From: a virus
IMG/VR virus record: IMGVR_UViG_3300035670_000501
Span: 1 to 41,393 of that record
Reading direction: 5' to 3' (one strand)
Length of the DNA stretch: 41,393 bases
Shown: positions 1-8,122 of the stretch, piece by piece
Numbering within the stretch: position 1 is the stretch's first letter
Layout: every line of letters begins with the position of its first letter
The notes under the pieces: model-generated
Databases searched by the model: none
Told to the model about the DNA's origin: nothing
What the model saw: the letters and a program-made list of their open reading frames with translations, nothing else
Translations under genes and position numbers: made by a program

Positions 1-1246
1 GGCAAAGTTCTTCATTTAATTGCTCACCTAATGCTTTAATTTCTTTAAGCTCAGCAATTACTTCTTCTGTTGTAGCTTCTGGTTTGGATTCTTTGATGAA
101 TTTAATTGTTTCTCTTAATGTTTTTTCGTATTCAGAATCAAAAGCATTTTCATCATCTTCATCTTCACCAATATTCCAGTCTTCAATTTCAATATCTTGA
201 CTACTTAAATCATAGTAAAAATCATAGATATCTGATGGGGTATTTGAGGCATATAAAGTGTCATCATATTTTTTGATATCAAAATTATCTCTATATTCAT
301 CATATGTACCTATTGCTTTACGAGCATCTTTGCTTGAAACTTTAACGAAATATTTTTCATCAATTTCACCACCCATTCCTTCTTCTAAATTATTGCCTTC
401 TCCATCAGCATATACACGTTGGAAATCATTAAAACTTCTTACGGGTTCATCGTATAATGTAATAGTATCGTTGTCTGTGTTAATACGAATCTCACTACCT
501 TGGTAAGTCATATCTAAAATAAGAGTACTATAATCTTTACCAATAGCTGTTCCTCCTCTAATACCTTTACCTACTTTTTCAGCCCAACCTGCTACTTTAT
601 TAACTAAAGAAGATACACCTTTTCTTTTAGCAAATTCTTTAATGTTTGAAGGAACATAAGCTTCGGTTAATTCTGCTTCATCGATTTCTTCAGCAGCACC
701 TACAATTTCTTCGTAATCATCCATAGATAAGATACCTCTTTCTTTACCTAATTTGTTTGCCTTTTCGGTAACGTCATGTAAATCTAGATCTTTTTTAGCA
801 TCTTCTCTTGAATACTCTAACATACGAAGAAATAAAGGAATATCCATTGTAATTGTATCAACGGCATCTTCTTCTTTAGCTTCACTCATCGATGTTTTTA
901 CAAAACCTTTTAAATTAAATAAATCAACAATATCTTCAAATTCATCATAAAATTTATCTGATTTATTGATTGGTTTATAGATTATTTTAAATGGTCTAAC
1001 TTTATCAGTTTTTGACATTTCGTATTTAACACCTAATTGGTCTAATCGTTTTTTAGCCATGTCAACACCAGTTTCTTTTTTAGCTTCATTCATATTTGAA
1101 ACTTCATCTCTAACCCATTCTTTTTCATTTGGGCCTAATTGATCATAATCCATACCAAACTCTTCGTTTGCTATTTCATCATATATATCTCTTTCTTCTT
1201 TTAAAGGTTTAGAGAAAAATTCTTTAATTTTTTGTAGATCTTTCAT
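1..1246 (-). CDS. acidic hypothetical protein, 3' end outside window
   Basis: An open minus-strand frame begins with ATG at 1246 and runs through position 1 without a stop, giving at least 415 codons. The product is rich in Lys, Glu and Asp. It starts MKDLQKIKEFFSKPLKEE, and its middle (about residues 195-240) is more basic and Gly-rich. I recognise no enzyme motif or membrane segment. The start overlaps the end of the preceding gene by 23 bases, in keeping with the tight overlaps of this operon. Acidic proteins of this kind with short MNEAK-like segments are common in T4-like marine phages, where they are often virion or prohead-associated; that role is only an analogy here. The frame is secure and the function unknown. 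Confidence 0.8.
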   Translation of the reverse strand, partial: MKDLQKIKEFFSKPLKEERDIYDEIANEEFGMDYDQLGPNEKEWVRDEVSNMNEAKKETGVDMAKKRLDQLGVKYEMSKTDKVRPFKIIYKPINKSDKFYDEFEDIVDLFNLKGFVKTSMSEAKEEDAVDTITMDIPLFLRMLEYSREDAKKDLDLHDVTEKANKLGKERGILSMDDYEEIVGAAEEIDEAELTEAYVPSNIKEFAKRKGVSSLVNKVAGWAEKVGKGIRGGTAIGKDYSTLILDMTYQGSEIRINTDNDTITLYDEPVRSFNDFQRVYADGEGNNLEEGMGGEIDEKYFVKVSSKDARKAIGTYDEYRDNFDIKKYDDTLYASNTPSDIYDFYYDLSSQDIEIEDWNIGEDEDDENAFDSEYEKTLRETIKFIKESKPEATTEEVIAELKEIKALGEQLNEELC

Positions 1247-1463
1247 TTGTCTTTTTAGTAGTTTTAGGAGCAGGTTCTTCTGCTAAAATATCTAATGTTG
1301 GTTCCCCACTCATTTTAATCTCAATTTCAGGTTCAATTTCTTGAACTGGTTCTGGATTGTTAGATGGGACTTGGTTTACAACTGTGTCTCTAACAATAGT
1401 GGTATTACCTTTTGAATTGTAAAAGGTTCTAGCATTTTCAAGAGGACCTAATTTAAATTTCAT
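1224..1463 (-). CDS. small Pro/Glu-rich hypothetical protein
   Basis: A 79-residue protein whose C-terminal two thirds are low-complexity and rich in Pro, Glu and Thr (for example PEPVQEIEPEIEIK), ending in a basic tail. It has no signal peptide, membrane segment or catalytic motif. Its ATG overlaps the stop of the upstream GAF-like gene by 4 bases, and its end overlaps the next gene by 23 bases, so it is translated as part of the 6021-to-1 operon. It may be a disordered linker or scaffold-like protein, but nothing in the sequence proves a role. Confidence rests on the operon packing. Confidence 0.65.
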   Translation of the reverse strand: MKFKLGPLENARTFYNSKGNTTIVRDTVVNQVPSNNPEPVQEIEPEIEIKMSGEPTLDILAEEPAPKTTKKTNERSTKN

Positions 1464-2077
1464 TTTTTAGTATATAAATAATCTGTTAATAAGGAACCAA
1501 TAGCTCCTACTTTCTGTCTTATAAATATCCATTCTTCTCGGGATAATTTATGTTCTTTTTCATTAAATGCAATTCCTATAACACCTATAAAATGACCATC
1601 TAAATCATCTATAGCTAACATATAAAAAGATTTAGTATTATAATCTTTAGCAAATAAATTTAAATCATAATTTTCATCAGTATTGTAATTTACAATTGCT
1701 AATTCACCATCTTTATAAAGTTTAGACAATGCTTTAGGAAATAATGATACTGGGATTTGTTGGAAAATATGTTGAATTGCTGAGGTTGTAGGAGTTAATT
1801 TTTCATAGAAAATTGAAAATTTCTGGATGGATTTGCCTGTTGGATAAAAATGACCACCATTATGAAATTGACCTATCCAAATACGATCACATTCTATTTC
1901 TTCTATAATTTGGTCTAATTGATTATCAACTAATTCATTAAGATCAATTGCTTCTTTCACAGAAGAAGATTTTGGATCTTCTTTTTTTAACTTTGTTCTA
2001 ACCCATTCTAAAAAAGCTGGTCCTATTACAGCTGTAATAAGAGCAACTATTATAGTAGTAAACATAGTAATTTCCAT
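1460..2077 (-). CDS. membrane-anchored GAF-like sensor domain protein
   Basis: A 205-residue protein with one N-terminal hydrophobic segment (about residues 4-25), a short charged linker and then a soluble domain. The domain begins near residue 50 and contains DRIWIGQFHNGGHF followed by alternating strands (SFYMLAIDDLDGHFIGVIGI) and a C-terminal helix. The pattern resembles the small GAF-like domains found alone in phages and bacteria. GAF domains usually bind a small ligand or act as a dimerisation platform. The N-terminal segment suggests it sits on the inner face of the host membrane. It overlaps both neighbours by 1-4 bases. No output domain is present, so any signalling role would need a partner. 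The fold call is moderate and the ligand unknown. Confidence 0.6.
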   Translation of the reverse strand: MEITMFTTIIVALITAVIGPAFLEWVRTKLKKEDPKSSSVKEAIDLNELVDNQLDQIIEEIECDRIWIGQFHNGGHFYPTGKSIQKFSIFYEKLTPTTSAIQHIFQQIPVSLFPKALSKLYKDGELAIVNYNTDENYDLNLFAKDYNTKSFYMLAIDDLDGHFIGVIGIAFNEKEHKLSREEWIFIRQKVGAIGSLLTDYLYTKK

Positions 2078-2649
2078 TATTTTCTTTTTTGGTTTTTTAA
2101 ATATTCTAGGGCTTCTTCTTTATATTTTAATAACTGTGTTTTACCAGAACCATCCCATTTTTCAACATCACCCGCTTCAGTAATGAATGTTTGTTTTTCA
2201 TTTATTAATTCATCGAACCAATGTTCAAAATCTTGAATTGTACCTTCTAAATGATCATTTATTACTTGATCTTCAAATTTTTGAAGTTTACCTTGTTTTT
2301 TAAGTTCATGTTCAAAATCTACCTGGCAGTTAAAACAGTGACCATACATTACAAACCATTTTTTATCAAGATGTGGTTTAGTTGCTTTAGAACAAGAAGG
2401 ACAAAATAAAGGTAAAATAATACCTTCTTTTGCCTTATCTAATTTTGTAATATTTTGTTTAACACCATTTTTTATAGTCCATGTTCGGCTATCTTCTTCC
2501 CAAACATCACCTTCATCGTGAAATTCTTTTGATTTTGTATAACCAGTTCCCATAGTAGTTTTTTCTCCATATTTACCTTGAACAAGGTTACGGAGACGAT
2601 TAACATCACTATGCTTAAATTCTTTCTTTAAAACCGAATCGTTTTTCAT
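2077..2649 (-). CDS. zinc-ribbon hypothetical protein
   Basis: A 190-residue soluble protein with a four-cysteine ribbon: CPSC at residues 83-86 and HCFNC at 104-108, about 19 residues apart. The ribbon is followed by a long charged C-terminal helical region. Similar proteins with a CxxC...HxxxFxC arrangement are common in T4-like marine myoviruses, where they have no agreed function. The ribbon would bind one zinc ion and could contact nucleic acid or protein. The gene overlaps its upstream neighbour by 4 bases and its downstream neighbour by 1 base, so it is part of the operon that starts at 6021. No catalytic residues are visible. Confidence 0.65.
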   Translation of the reverse strand: MKNDSVLKKEFKHSDVNRLRNLVQGKYGEKTTMGTGYTKSKEFHDEGDVWEEDSRTWTIKNGVKQNITKLDKAKEGIILPLFCPSCSKATKPHLDKKWFVMYGHCFNCQVDFEHELKKQGKLQKFEDQVINDHLEGTIQDFEHWFDELINEKQTFITEAGDVEKWDGSGKTQLLKYKEEALEYLKNQKRK

Positions 2650-2957
2650 TTTCTTATTATATCTTTAATGATATTTACTAATTTAGATTCATTTACAGCA
2701 GACATTGGTTTTTCCAATTTAATTACTGCTTTCATTTTATATTTAATAGCTATATCTTTAACTTTTTTAGCTACTGTATCAGCACCATCACCATTAATAT
2801 CAACTACAATTGTATCTTTTTTAACAGGTGATAAAATTATTTTGGTTTTAAGACCTGGGTAGTTGGTTTTAAATACTTTGTTCGAGAAAAATCCATCAAG
2901 ATCTGTTTTTGTATCTTGTACTTTTTCTCCGCTTATTACTACTCTTCTAAAGGCCAT
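2646..2957 (-). CDS. small hypothetical protein
   Basis: A 103-residue basic protein with predicted alternating strands and helices (for example KDTIVVDINGDGADTVAKK, then a helix). It lacks a signal peptide, membrane segment or recognised motif. The layout could fit a small alpha/beta domain. Its start lies inside the last 11 bases of the HAD phosphatase gene and its end overlaps the zinc-ribbon gene by 4 bases, which supports it being real. The function is not recognised. Confidence 0.6.
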   Translation of the reverse strand: MAFRRVVISGEKVQDTKTDLDGFFSNKVFKTNYPGLKTKIILSPVKKDTIVVDINGDGADTVAKKVKDIAIKYKMKAVIKLEKPMSAVNESKLVNIIKDIIRK

Positions 2958-3480
2958 ATTTGCTTAATTTATCTAATGTTGTTGTTGTTGAAGTATGAAG
3001 AATTCCAATACCACCGGCATTATTCCAGTCGTTAATATTAGAAACTCTATCATCTATAAGAATTGCATTTTTTCGAGCGTAATTTTTCTTTTTTTCAGCG
3101 GCTGCTAAAATTAAAGGAGTACCAGGAATATTATTTTTAACCCAAATACGCTTTCCTAAACGTGATTCATTTTCACGTGAAGGAGCAGATAATAAAGTTG
3201 GATTATATTGTTTAATGTGATTCCATAACTCTTTACCATCAGGCATCCAAGGCATTCCTGCCCAAAATTTAACACCTACTTGTTTATCAATAAGGTTCCA
3301 GAATTGGTCTTTACCTTTTTCTTTTTCAAATTGTTGAGGAGGCATACCTCCAAACTCTTCAAAACGTTTATCAAAATCTGATAGTACTCCATCCATATCA
3401 CAATAAATTTTATACTGTGATTGAGGGTCTTCAGTTGCTTCCTCTTTAATTTGTTTATATAAATCTGTTAACTTATACAT
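2947..3480 (-). CDS. HAD-superfamily phosphatase, 5'(3')-nucleotidase-like
   Basis: A 177-residue protein with the HAD signature. Motif I is CDMDGVLSDF, with nucleophile Asp28 and acid/base Asp30; motif II is probably Ser98 in TLLSAPS; motif IV is ILIDDRVSN, with Asp143 and Asp144 for magnesium. The small cap and overall length fit 5'(3')-deoxyribonucleotidase-like or polynucleotide 3'-phosphatase-like members. Such enzymes dephosphorylate nucleotides or nucleic-acid ends in the cytoplasm. It overlaps the nucleotidyltransferase gene by 8 bases and shares an operon with a P-loop kinase, so a role in nucleotide or end processing is plausible. The superfamily is firm; the substrate is inferred. 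Confidence 0.75.
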   Translation of the reverse strand: MYKLTDLYKQIKEEATEDPQSQYKIYCDMDGVLSDFDKRFEEFGGMPPQQFEKEKGKDQFWNLIDKQVGVKFWAGMPWMPDGKELWNHIKQYNPTLLSAPSRENESRLGKRIWVKNNIPGTPLILAAAEKKKNYARKNAILIDDRVSNINDWNNAGGIGILHTSTTTTLDKLSKYGL

Positions 3481-4888
3481 TTTTAATCGTATCTTCCCAA
3501 TTACGTAACATTATATTTCCTTTTTCGTATGCTTCTCTTTCAATTTCAGGTAAATCTCCGTCCTCGTTTGTATTGGTTGTATTAATATTATTTAATTTAC
3601 CATTTAAATTTTGTTCATGATGGACCATTTCGTGAGAGAACGAACGCAAAATATCTTTTGGGTGTCTATCCATTGTGAATAAAGTAATTGATTTATTATT
3701 TGGATCATAATAAGCCGTTTTACCCAAAAGATCGGATGCGTTTTCTTTATCATCCTTTATAACCTTAATTTTAGGCAATGGTTTGATATTCATTCCATTG
3801 TCAATCATAAACTTAGATAAAGATACGAAGGCATCTTGCAAATTCCAACCTTCTTTTAAAGGAGCAAATCCTGATCCATAAGGTAAAGCTGTACCTGCTT
3901 GTGGGTCAGATGCTTCTTTCATTTTACGTAATCGCTCTGTTTTCTTTTTAGATGCTTCTTTACGTTTTTCAATATAATCTAAAGCACGTTTTAATCTTGA
4001 TTTTACTTCAGGATCTTTTGCTTTACCATAAGCGGCTCTTACTCGTTGATGAATTAAGTTAATTACTTGAGATTGACGAGCATGAGATTTAGCTTTAAAA
4101 GATGTTTTATTTAAAGTATCAACAATATCTTCTTTGGTTTTAAATTTAATACGGACCGTGTCTTTTGGATCTTCATCTGTGTATAATCTACGACCTGAAC
4201 CTTCTGGTTTTTTGCCTGTTCCTTTTTTAGGGTCTTTCTTTTTAGGACGACCTTCTTCTAATCCACCAGGTGTATTTAATTTTTTACCTGTTGCTACATC
4301 TGTATCATAACCACAAGATCCTTCTTTAACAACAGAAGATACAATATCCCATACTTGTTCTTTTTCTTCAATGTCTGGGATTAAATGGAAAAATTGTTCT
4401 TTGTTATTGTCTTTAACAGCTTTACGAGCTGCCGTTCCACTAACACCTCCTGTTGTTTGAATAACACGTAATTGAAGATTAGGATATTTATCTATTGTTC
4501 TAGTTCTAGAAGCAATATCAGTAAAATCTTCAGGATTATTTTCACGAGCACCTATAATCCAAAGTACTGTTTCCTCAGGATGTTCTTTAGCATAACGTAA
4601 AACATCACCTACAGGTGCTTTTGAAGGTTCAATTCGGGTTTTTAATGGAAGATATTTTTTATATAATTCCCAAATTTGAATAGATTCGCCTTGAGTAATA
4701 CCATCACGCTCACCTCCACCCACATAAATGATAATATCATCAATTTCAGGGTCTTGTTCAGCGGCTTTTTCAACAACAGCATAATGTCCTTTGGTAGGTG
4801 GTTTAAATCCACCCCCATAAATAGCGGTTACTTTTTTTTTCTCCGCTTCCAAAAGATCTTCTAATAAGACTTTGGTAAGGGAGTTCAT
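3473..4888 (-). CDS. nucleotidyltransferase fused to a zincin-like metallopeptidase domain
   Basis: A 471-residue two-domain protein. Residues 18-185 form a HIGH-superfamily nucleotidyltransferase: GGGFKPPTKGH (TKGH at 32-35 in place of HxGH) and the late SGTAAR motif (150-155) that binds the nucleotide. A Lys/Arg-rich linker spans about 205-330. The last 125 residues hold a zincin motif: HEMVHHEQ places His419, Glu420 and His423, and Glu450 or Glu452 in PEIEREAYEKG could be the third zinc ligand, as in gluzincins. The first domain should transfer a nucleotide to a phosphorylated metabolite or cofactor precursor. The second might cut or mature a protein, possibly itself. The fusion is unusual. 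The first domain is secure, the second moderately so. Confidence 0.75.
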   Translation of the reverse strand: MNSLTKVLLEDLLEAEKKKVTAIYGGGFKPPTKGHYAVVEKAAEQDPEIDDIIIYVGGGERDGITQGESIQIWELYKKYLPLKTRIEPSKAPVGDVLRYAKEHPEETVLWIIGARENNPEDFTDIASRTRTIDKYPNLQLRVIQTTGGVSGTAARKAVKDNNKEQFFHLIPDIEEKEQVWDIVSSVVKEGSCGYDTDVATGKKLNTPGGLEEGRPKKKDPKKGTGKKPEGSGRRLYTDEDPKDTVRIKFKTKEDIVDTLNKTSFKAKSHARQSQVINLIHQRVRAAYGKAKDPEVKSRLKRALDYIEKRKEASKKKTERLRKMKEASDPQAGTALPYGSGFAPLKEGWNLQDAFVSLSKFMIDNGMNIKPLPKIKVIKDDKENASDLLGKTAYYDPNNKSITLFTMDRHPKDILRSFSHEMVHHEQNLNGKLNNINTTNTNEDGDLPEIEREAYEKGNIMLRNWEDTIKNV

Positions 4889-5263
4889 TTATTTAAGTTT
4901 TTGGATTTTTTCCTTAGCTGCTGCTTTTTTCTCTTCAATATCTTTTTTAGCTGAACGGAAAGCTTCCATAGCATCTTCCATTTCTTTAAGCTGCATTTCA
5001 TATTCTTTTAAAATTTCAGTAGCATGACGATTTGCCTCAGATCTATTTTTATATGCACCTTTGGTTTCGTCCATTTTAATTTCATCAAATATAGTAGCTT
5101 CATATACCATATTTTCTTTAGTCATACCTTTACCAGGTTTTTTAACTACAAAGAATTTACCAATTTCATCTACTACAGAATGTTCAGCTTCTTGAACAGG
5201 AGCTACTTCCTTAACTGGTTTTTCTTTTTTTTCTACTTCGTTTAATAAGTCTACTAGTTTCAT
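4889..5263 (-). CDS. coiled-coil hypothetical protein
   Basis: A 124-residue charged protein. The N-terminal half is rich in Glu, Val and Lys and includes a beta-like stretch around VDEIGKFFVVKKPGKG. The C-terminal half (about residues 80-124) is a continuous Glu/Lys/Ala helix expected to form a coiled coil. There are no cysteines, no signal peptide and no catalytic motif. It abuts the nucleotidyltransferase gene with no gap and overlaps the kinase gene by 4 bases. It could be an oligomerising partner of one of these enzymes or a virion accessory protein. The function is unknown. Confidence 0.6.
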   Translation of the reverse strand: MKLVDLLNEVEKKEKPVKEVAPVQEAEHSVVDEIGKFFVVKKPGKGMTKENMVYEATIFDEIKMDETKGAYKNRSEANRHATEILKEYEMQLKEMEDAMEAFRSAKKDIEEKKAAAKEKIQKLK

Positions 5264-6021
5264 TTGTTTATAAATTTAGTGATTTTTGTTTGTGCTTGGT
5301 CTATTGTATCAAACTCAGGTTGGGTTGAGATTAATTGTTTTATATCTGAATTGATTTGTTTAGCTTCTTGTTTAGACTTTAGTTTTTCTTCGGGAGTTTT
5401 TTCTTTACCTACTTGTCCTAAAGGTTCAATATATGTTTTAAAAATATAATTTTCATCAAAACTTTTATTAGCATTTTCAGGATTTAAATCTACTATTGTA
5501 AAACTATCTCCAAATGCTTGTTTATATACGTCTATATTTTTATTTACGTCGCGCCAAGAGCGAATCACAATACTCGGCAACAATGATCTGTCTCGCTGTT
5601 TATTGCGCTCTAGTGACGTTATAGGCGATACATAAGTCATTACCATCATTGTATCGTATCCTAGATTTTCTAAATCTGATTTTTTCTTAAGTAATGTTTT
5701 GGAAGAACCACCTACACTATCGATAGCAAGGTTCTTTAAATTTTGAGTAGCATCTTGATATTTACTATCTGTTGCTTTTCTAGCTTGACCCATTAATTCA
5801 CCTGCTTTTTTTAATTCATCAGGTGACATTTGAGCTAATTTCATTCCAATGCCTGAAGACTTAAGGAGTTCTTCATAAGTGTCATCAACATTAATAACAT
5901 TAAAATTAGATGGGACTAGTTTTTGAAGAATAAAGGATTTCCCAGAGCCAGCAGGACCAGCCATAAAAATTGCTTTTGGCTTACCTTGTATTTCTTGCAA
6001 GAGAGATATCAGTCCAATCAT
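5260..6021 (-). CDS. P-loop kinase, zeta-toxin/PNK-like
   Basis: A 253-residue protein that opens the operon reading down to position 1. A Walker A motif GPAGSGKS at residues 22-29 follows a beta strand (KAIFMA). NVINVDDTYEELL is a likely Walker B or substrate segment, and an Arg-rich stretch (ERNKQRDRSLL) near residues 138-148 looks like a lid. The arrangement resembles zeta-toxin and polynucleotide-kinase-type small-molecule or nucleic-acid kinases. It would use ATP to phosphorylate a nucleotide, sugar or RNA/DNA end; the substrate cannot be told from sequence. An exact copy of the ATATTTATAAC motif lies 12 bases upstream, suggesting late expression of the whole operon. Confidence 0.7.
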   Translation of the reverse strand: MIGLISLLQEIQGKPKAIFMAGPAGSGKSFILQKLVPSNFNVINVDDTYEELLKSSGIGMKLAQMSPDELKKAGELMGQARKATDSKYQDATQNLKNLAIDSVGGSSKTLLKKKSDLENLGYDTMMVMTYVSPITSLERNKQRDRSLLPSIVIRSWRDVNKNIDVYKQAFGDSFTIVDLNPENANKSFDENYIFKTYIEPLGQVGKEKTPEEKLKSKQEAKQINSDIKQLISTQPEFDTIDQAQTKITKFINK

Positions 6022-6032
6022 GGATTAAATTT

Positions 6033-6043
6033 GTTATAAATAT
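6033..6043 (-). promoter_or_regulatory. candidate late promoter motif
   Basis: An exact copy of ATATTTATAAC on the minus strand, ending 12 bases before the ATG at 6021. It is one of five exact copies in the window. It probably drives the kinase-to-position-1 operon through the phage sigma factor. Confidence 0.5.
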
Positions 6044-6059
6044 TACAAAATATTTAATG

Positions 6060-6344
6060 TTAATTTTCTTCTTCAAATTTCATCGTAACAACATGATGTT
6101 CATTAATGTATTCTACTTGACCAGCACAACCATTATATCTAGTAAATTCTGGGTTTGGTAGAACTTCAAAATAACATTTATCATCATGGATATAAAGAAG
6201 TTTACCTAAATATGTTGGTAATAAACAAGTACGAAGAGTACGGCCTATCATTTTAGATAAATCATCATTAACTTTATGACGCACAGTAACTTTGTGGCGT
6301 CCCATATACATGTATTCGTAACCGTCTTTATTTGTAATACTCAT
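6060..6344 (-). CDS. small hypothetical protein
   Basis: A 94-residue protein beginning MSITNKDGYEYMYMG. I chose the ATG at 6344 rather than one at 6395 because 6344 sits in the AAGGTTATG start context and lies downstream of a host-type promoter at 6360-6391. The longer frame would overlap that promoter. The protein is rich in Tyr, Val and Lys with predicted beta strands (MGRHKVTVRHKV; DKCYFEVL), resembling small SH3-like phage proteins. There is no recognised domain. It is a single-gene unit with its own early-type promoter. Confidence 0.65.
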   Translation of the reverse strand: MSITNKDGYEYMYMGRHKVTVRHKVNDDLSKMIGRTLRTCLLPTYLGKLLYIHDDKCYFEVLPNPEFTRYNGCAGQVEYINEHHVVTMKFEEEN

Positions 6345-6359
6345 AACCTTTATTATATT

Positions 6360-6391
6360 GTAAATGTACGAAGGGGCTTTCGCCCCTCCAA
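6360..6391 (-). promoter_or_regulatory. host-type promoter with hairpin in spacer
   Basis: The minus strand reads TTGG, 19 bases, TACATTTAC. The spacer is almost entirely a GC-rich hairpin (AGGGGC-GAAA-GCCCCT, 6372-6387), unlike the other promoters here. It drives the gene starting at 6344. Confidence 0.7.
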
Positions 6392-6410
6392 CCATTTTAC
6401 AAGATGTCTT

Positions 6411-7184
6411 TTAATCTTCTCTTTTAACTTGTGTCTTGAATTCAGTAAATACAGGTGCTTCGTTTGGATTTTCCAAATCAAACAAACGTTTTACTGTTTT
6501 AAAGATTTCAATATTTTCTTCTTGTGTGCGAGATGGTAAAATCATTTCCCATCCTTTACCTTGCATTTTGTCTTTAGATGCTTTACGTTTAGAAGATTTT
6601 AACCATAAAATACCAGTTTTATCAGGTTTAACACCAAAACATTCTTCGTAACAATGAGCATAAACTGCAGCTTGTAATTCATAAGTAGTTTGAATATGAT
6701 TTGATGTTTTATGGTCAATAATCCATAAAGAATTATCAATTCTACAAACCAAATCTGTTGTACCTGCCACTTTAAGAGTATCTGAATATAGATGAATTTC
6801 TTGATCGATTAATTCAGGTTTATGAGTTTCCCAAAAATCAACAAAACGTAAAAACATTTGCCAAATAAAAGGATCATATTGTGGATTACCATACTGATTT
6901 AAAAAGTTCATTTCTTTACCTTCTAAATATTCTTCAATCATTTCATGTACTTTAGTTCCATCTTCAGCTGCTTTTTTAACAATATAATCTGCTGAGCGAC
7001 CCATATTTTTCAGCCATTCTTCAAAATGTTTTCCTTTAGGATAACAACTTAAAACATGGGTGATAGATGGATAATATTCACCATTTCTTCTGTAATATCT
7101 TGAATCTGGAAGAGTAATTTGTTTAGCATCTTCTGAGATTTCAAGGATACGATTGTTGACTACTTTTACATTTCTTTTTTTCAT
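6411..7184 (-). CDS. PD-(D/E)XK nuclease, RecB/Cas4-like
   Basis: A 257-residue protein with the ordered motifs of the PD-(D/E)XK nuclease fold. His80 lies in GTKVHEMIEE, Glu129 in DQEIHLYS, Asp144 in AGTTDLV, Asp157 and Lys159 in WIIDHKTS, and Gln171/Tyr175 in QAAVYAHCYEE. This is the RecB/AddB/Cas4-like subfamily, a metal-dependent DNA exonuclease or endonuclease. There are no cysteine clusters, so it lacks the iron-sulfur cluster of Cas4. It overlaps the primase gene by 4 bases, which places it in replication, recombination or host DNA degradation. T4-like phages often carry a nuclease of this type near replication genes. The fold call is strong; polarity and substrate are unknown. Confidence 0.85.
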   Translation of the reverse strand: MKKRNVKVVNNRILEISEDAKQITLPDSRYYRRNGEYYPSITHVLSCYPKGKHFEEWLKNMGRSADYIVKKAAEDGTKVHEMIEEYLEGKEMNFLNQYGNPQYDPFIWQMFLRFVDFWETHKPELIDQEIHLYSDTLKVAGTTDLVCRIDNSLWIIDHKTSNHIQTTYELQAAVYAHCYEECFGVKPDKTGILWLKSSKRKASKDKMQGKGWEMILPSRTQEENIEIFKTVKRLFDLENPNEAPVFTEFKTQVKRED

Positions 7185-8110
7185 AGGAATAATTTTTTCT
7201 CAAGTAATCCTGAGAATGTTAAGGGGTAAGTTTCTTGAATTAAATTTGTAAAACTAGCGAACCCCATTTCGCTTGGATCTTTATCTTGCATATCTACTAG
7301 ATATACTTCTTTTCCTTCTTGCATTAATCTTTCACAGAAGTCTAAAGCTTGTTTTTGTGCATCTTTATCAAGTGCAATATATATTTTTTCAACAGAAGAC
7401 ATCACTATCTTCTTCATTAATTTTGTTTGTATATTTTTGCCTAGAAGCGGGATTACGTTTCTTTTAATGGCAATGGCGTCAAATGGTCCTTCGCACAATA
7501 TAAGCGGTAATTCCCAGTTTATAAACAACTCAAATGGAATAATGTCGCGAGATACAGATGGATTTCTATATTTTACTGAGGGTTCTTTTTCAAATGATCT
7601 TCCTGTAAAATAGTTAATGTTTCCTCGTTCATCATAAGAAGGAATTATAACCATATTAGCATACCTTCCTGTTTCACAATAACCAATTCCGTATTTTAAA
7701 ACATCTTCTTCAGTAATACCACGAGACTTAATATAGGCAAGAGCATGTCTTCCCATAATATTTGATTTCTGGATGTTGGTTAGGGGTTTAAATTCTTTAG
7801 GTAGTGTAATTTTAGTTTCAACTTGAACATCTGTTTCGGGTCCAACATATTTTACAATAGCTTTTAATTCAGACATTACTTCAGGAGCAACCTCTACTGC
7901 TTTAAATAATTGATAAAGTTTTTTACCTTTTTTATCACAAACCCAACAATGCCAAGGATTTTCTCCTTTTGAATTTTCAGACATGTTAACCTCTAGTTTA
8001 GGTTTATGGTGTTTACATAACGGACAGTGGTAAGCATAGTTACCTCGAGCCGTTTGTTTACCATAACCAAGCACAGAATTAGTCAGTGCTACTAGAGATT
8101 GATTTATCAT
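7181..8110 (-). CDS. DNA primase (zinc ribbon plus toprim)
   Basis: A 309-residue primase. An N-terminal zinc ribbon uses Cys29/Cys32 (CPLC) and Cys55/Cys58 (CWVC). A toprim domain follows, with Glu207 in LILCEGPFDAIAI and the Asp pair in IALDKDAQ (248 and 250) for magnesium. The size matches single-subunit phage primases such as T4 gp61, shorter than bacterial DnaG and without the helicase-binding C-terminal domain. It makes RNA primers for lagging-strand synthesis at the phage replication fork. It is translationally coupled to the PD-(D/E)XK nuclease downstream and lies 12 bases after the GIY-YIG gene. Confidence 0.9.
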   Translation of the reverse strand: MINQSLVALTNSVLGYGKQTARGNYAYHCPLCKHHKPKLEVNMSENSKGENPWHCWVCDKKGKKLYQLFKAVEVAPEVMSELKAIVKYVGPETDVQVETKITLPKEFKPLTNIQKSNIMGRHALAYIKSRGITEEDVLKYGIGYCETGRYANMVIIPSYDERGNINYFTGRSFEKEPSVKYRNPSVSRDIIPFELFINWELPLILCEGPFDAIAIKRNVIPLLGKNIQTKLMKKIVMSSVEKIYIALDKDAQKQALDFCERLMQEGKEVYLVDMQDKDPSEMGFASFTNLIQETYPLTFSGLLEKKLFL

Positions 8111-8122
8111 AGTGATAATGTA

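Noticed and set aside
258-950. Plus-strand frames of 65-82 codons
   Set aside because: They lie antisense to a continuous minus-strand frame of at least 415 codons with normal phage protein composition.
6345-6395. N-terminal extension of the 94-residue protein to an ATG at 6395
   Set aside because: The extension would cover the promoter boxes at 6360-6391; the ATG at 6344 has the AAGGTTATG context.
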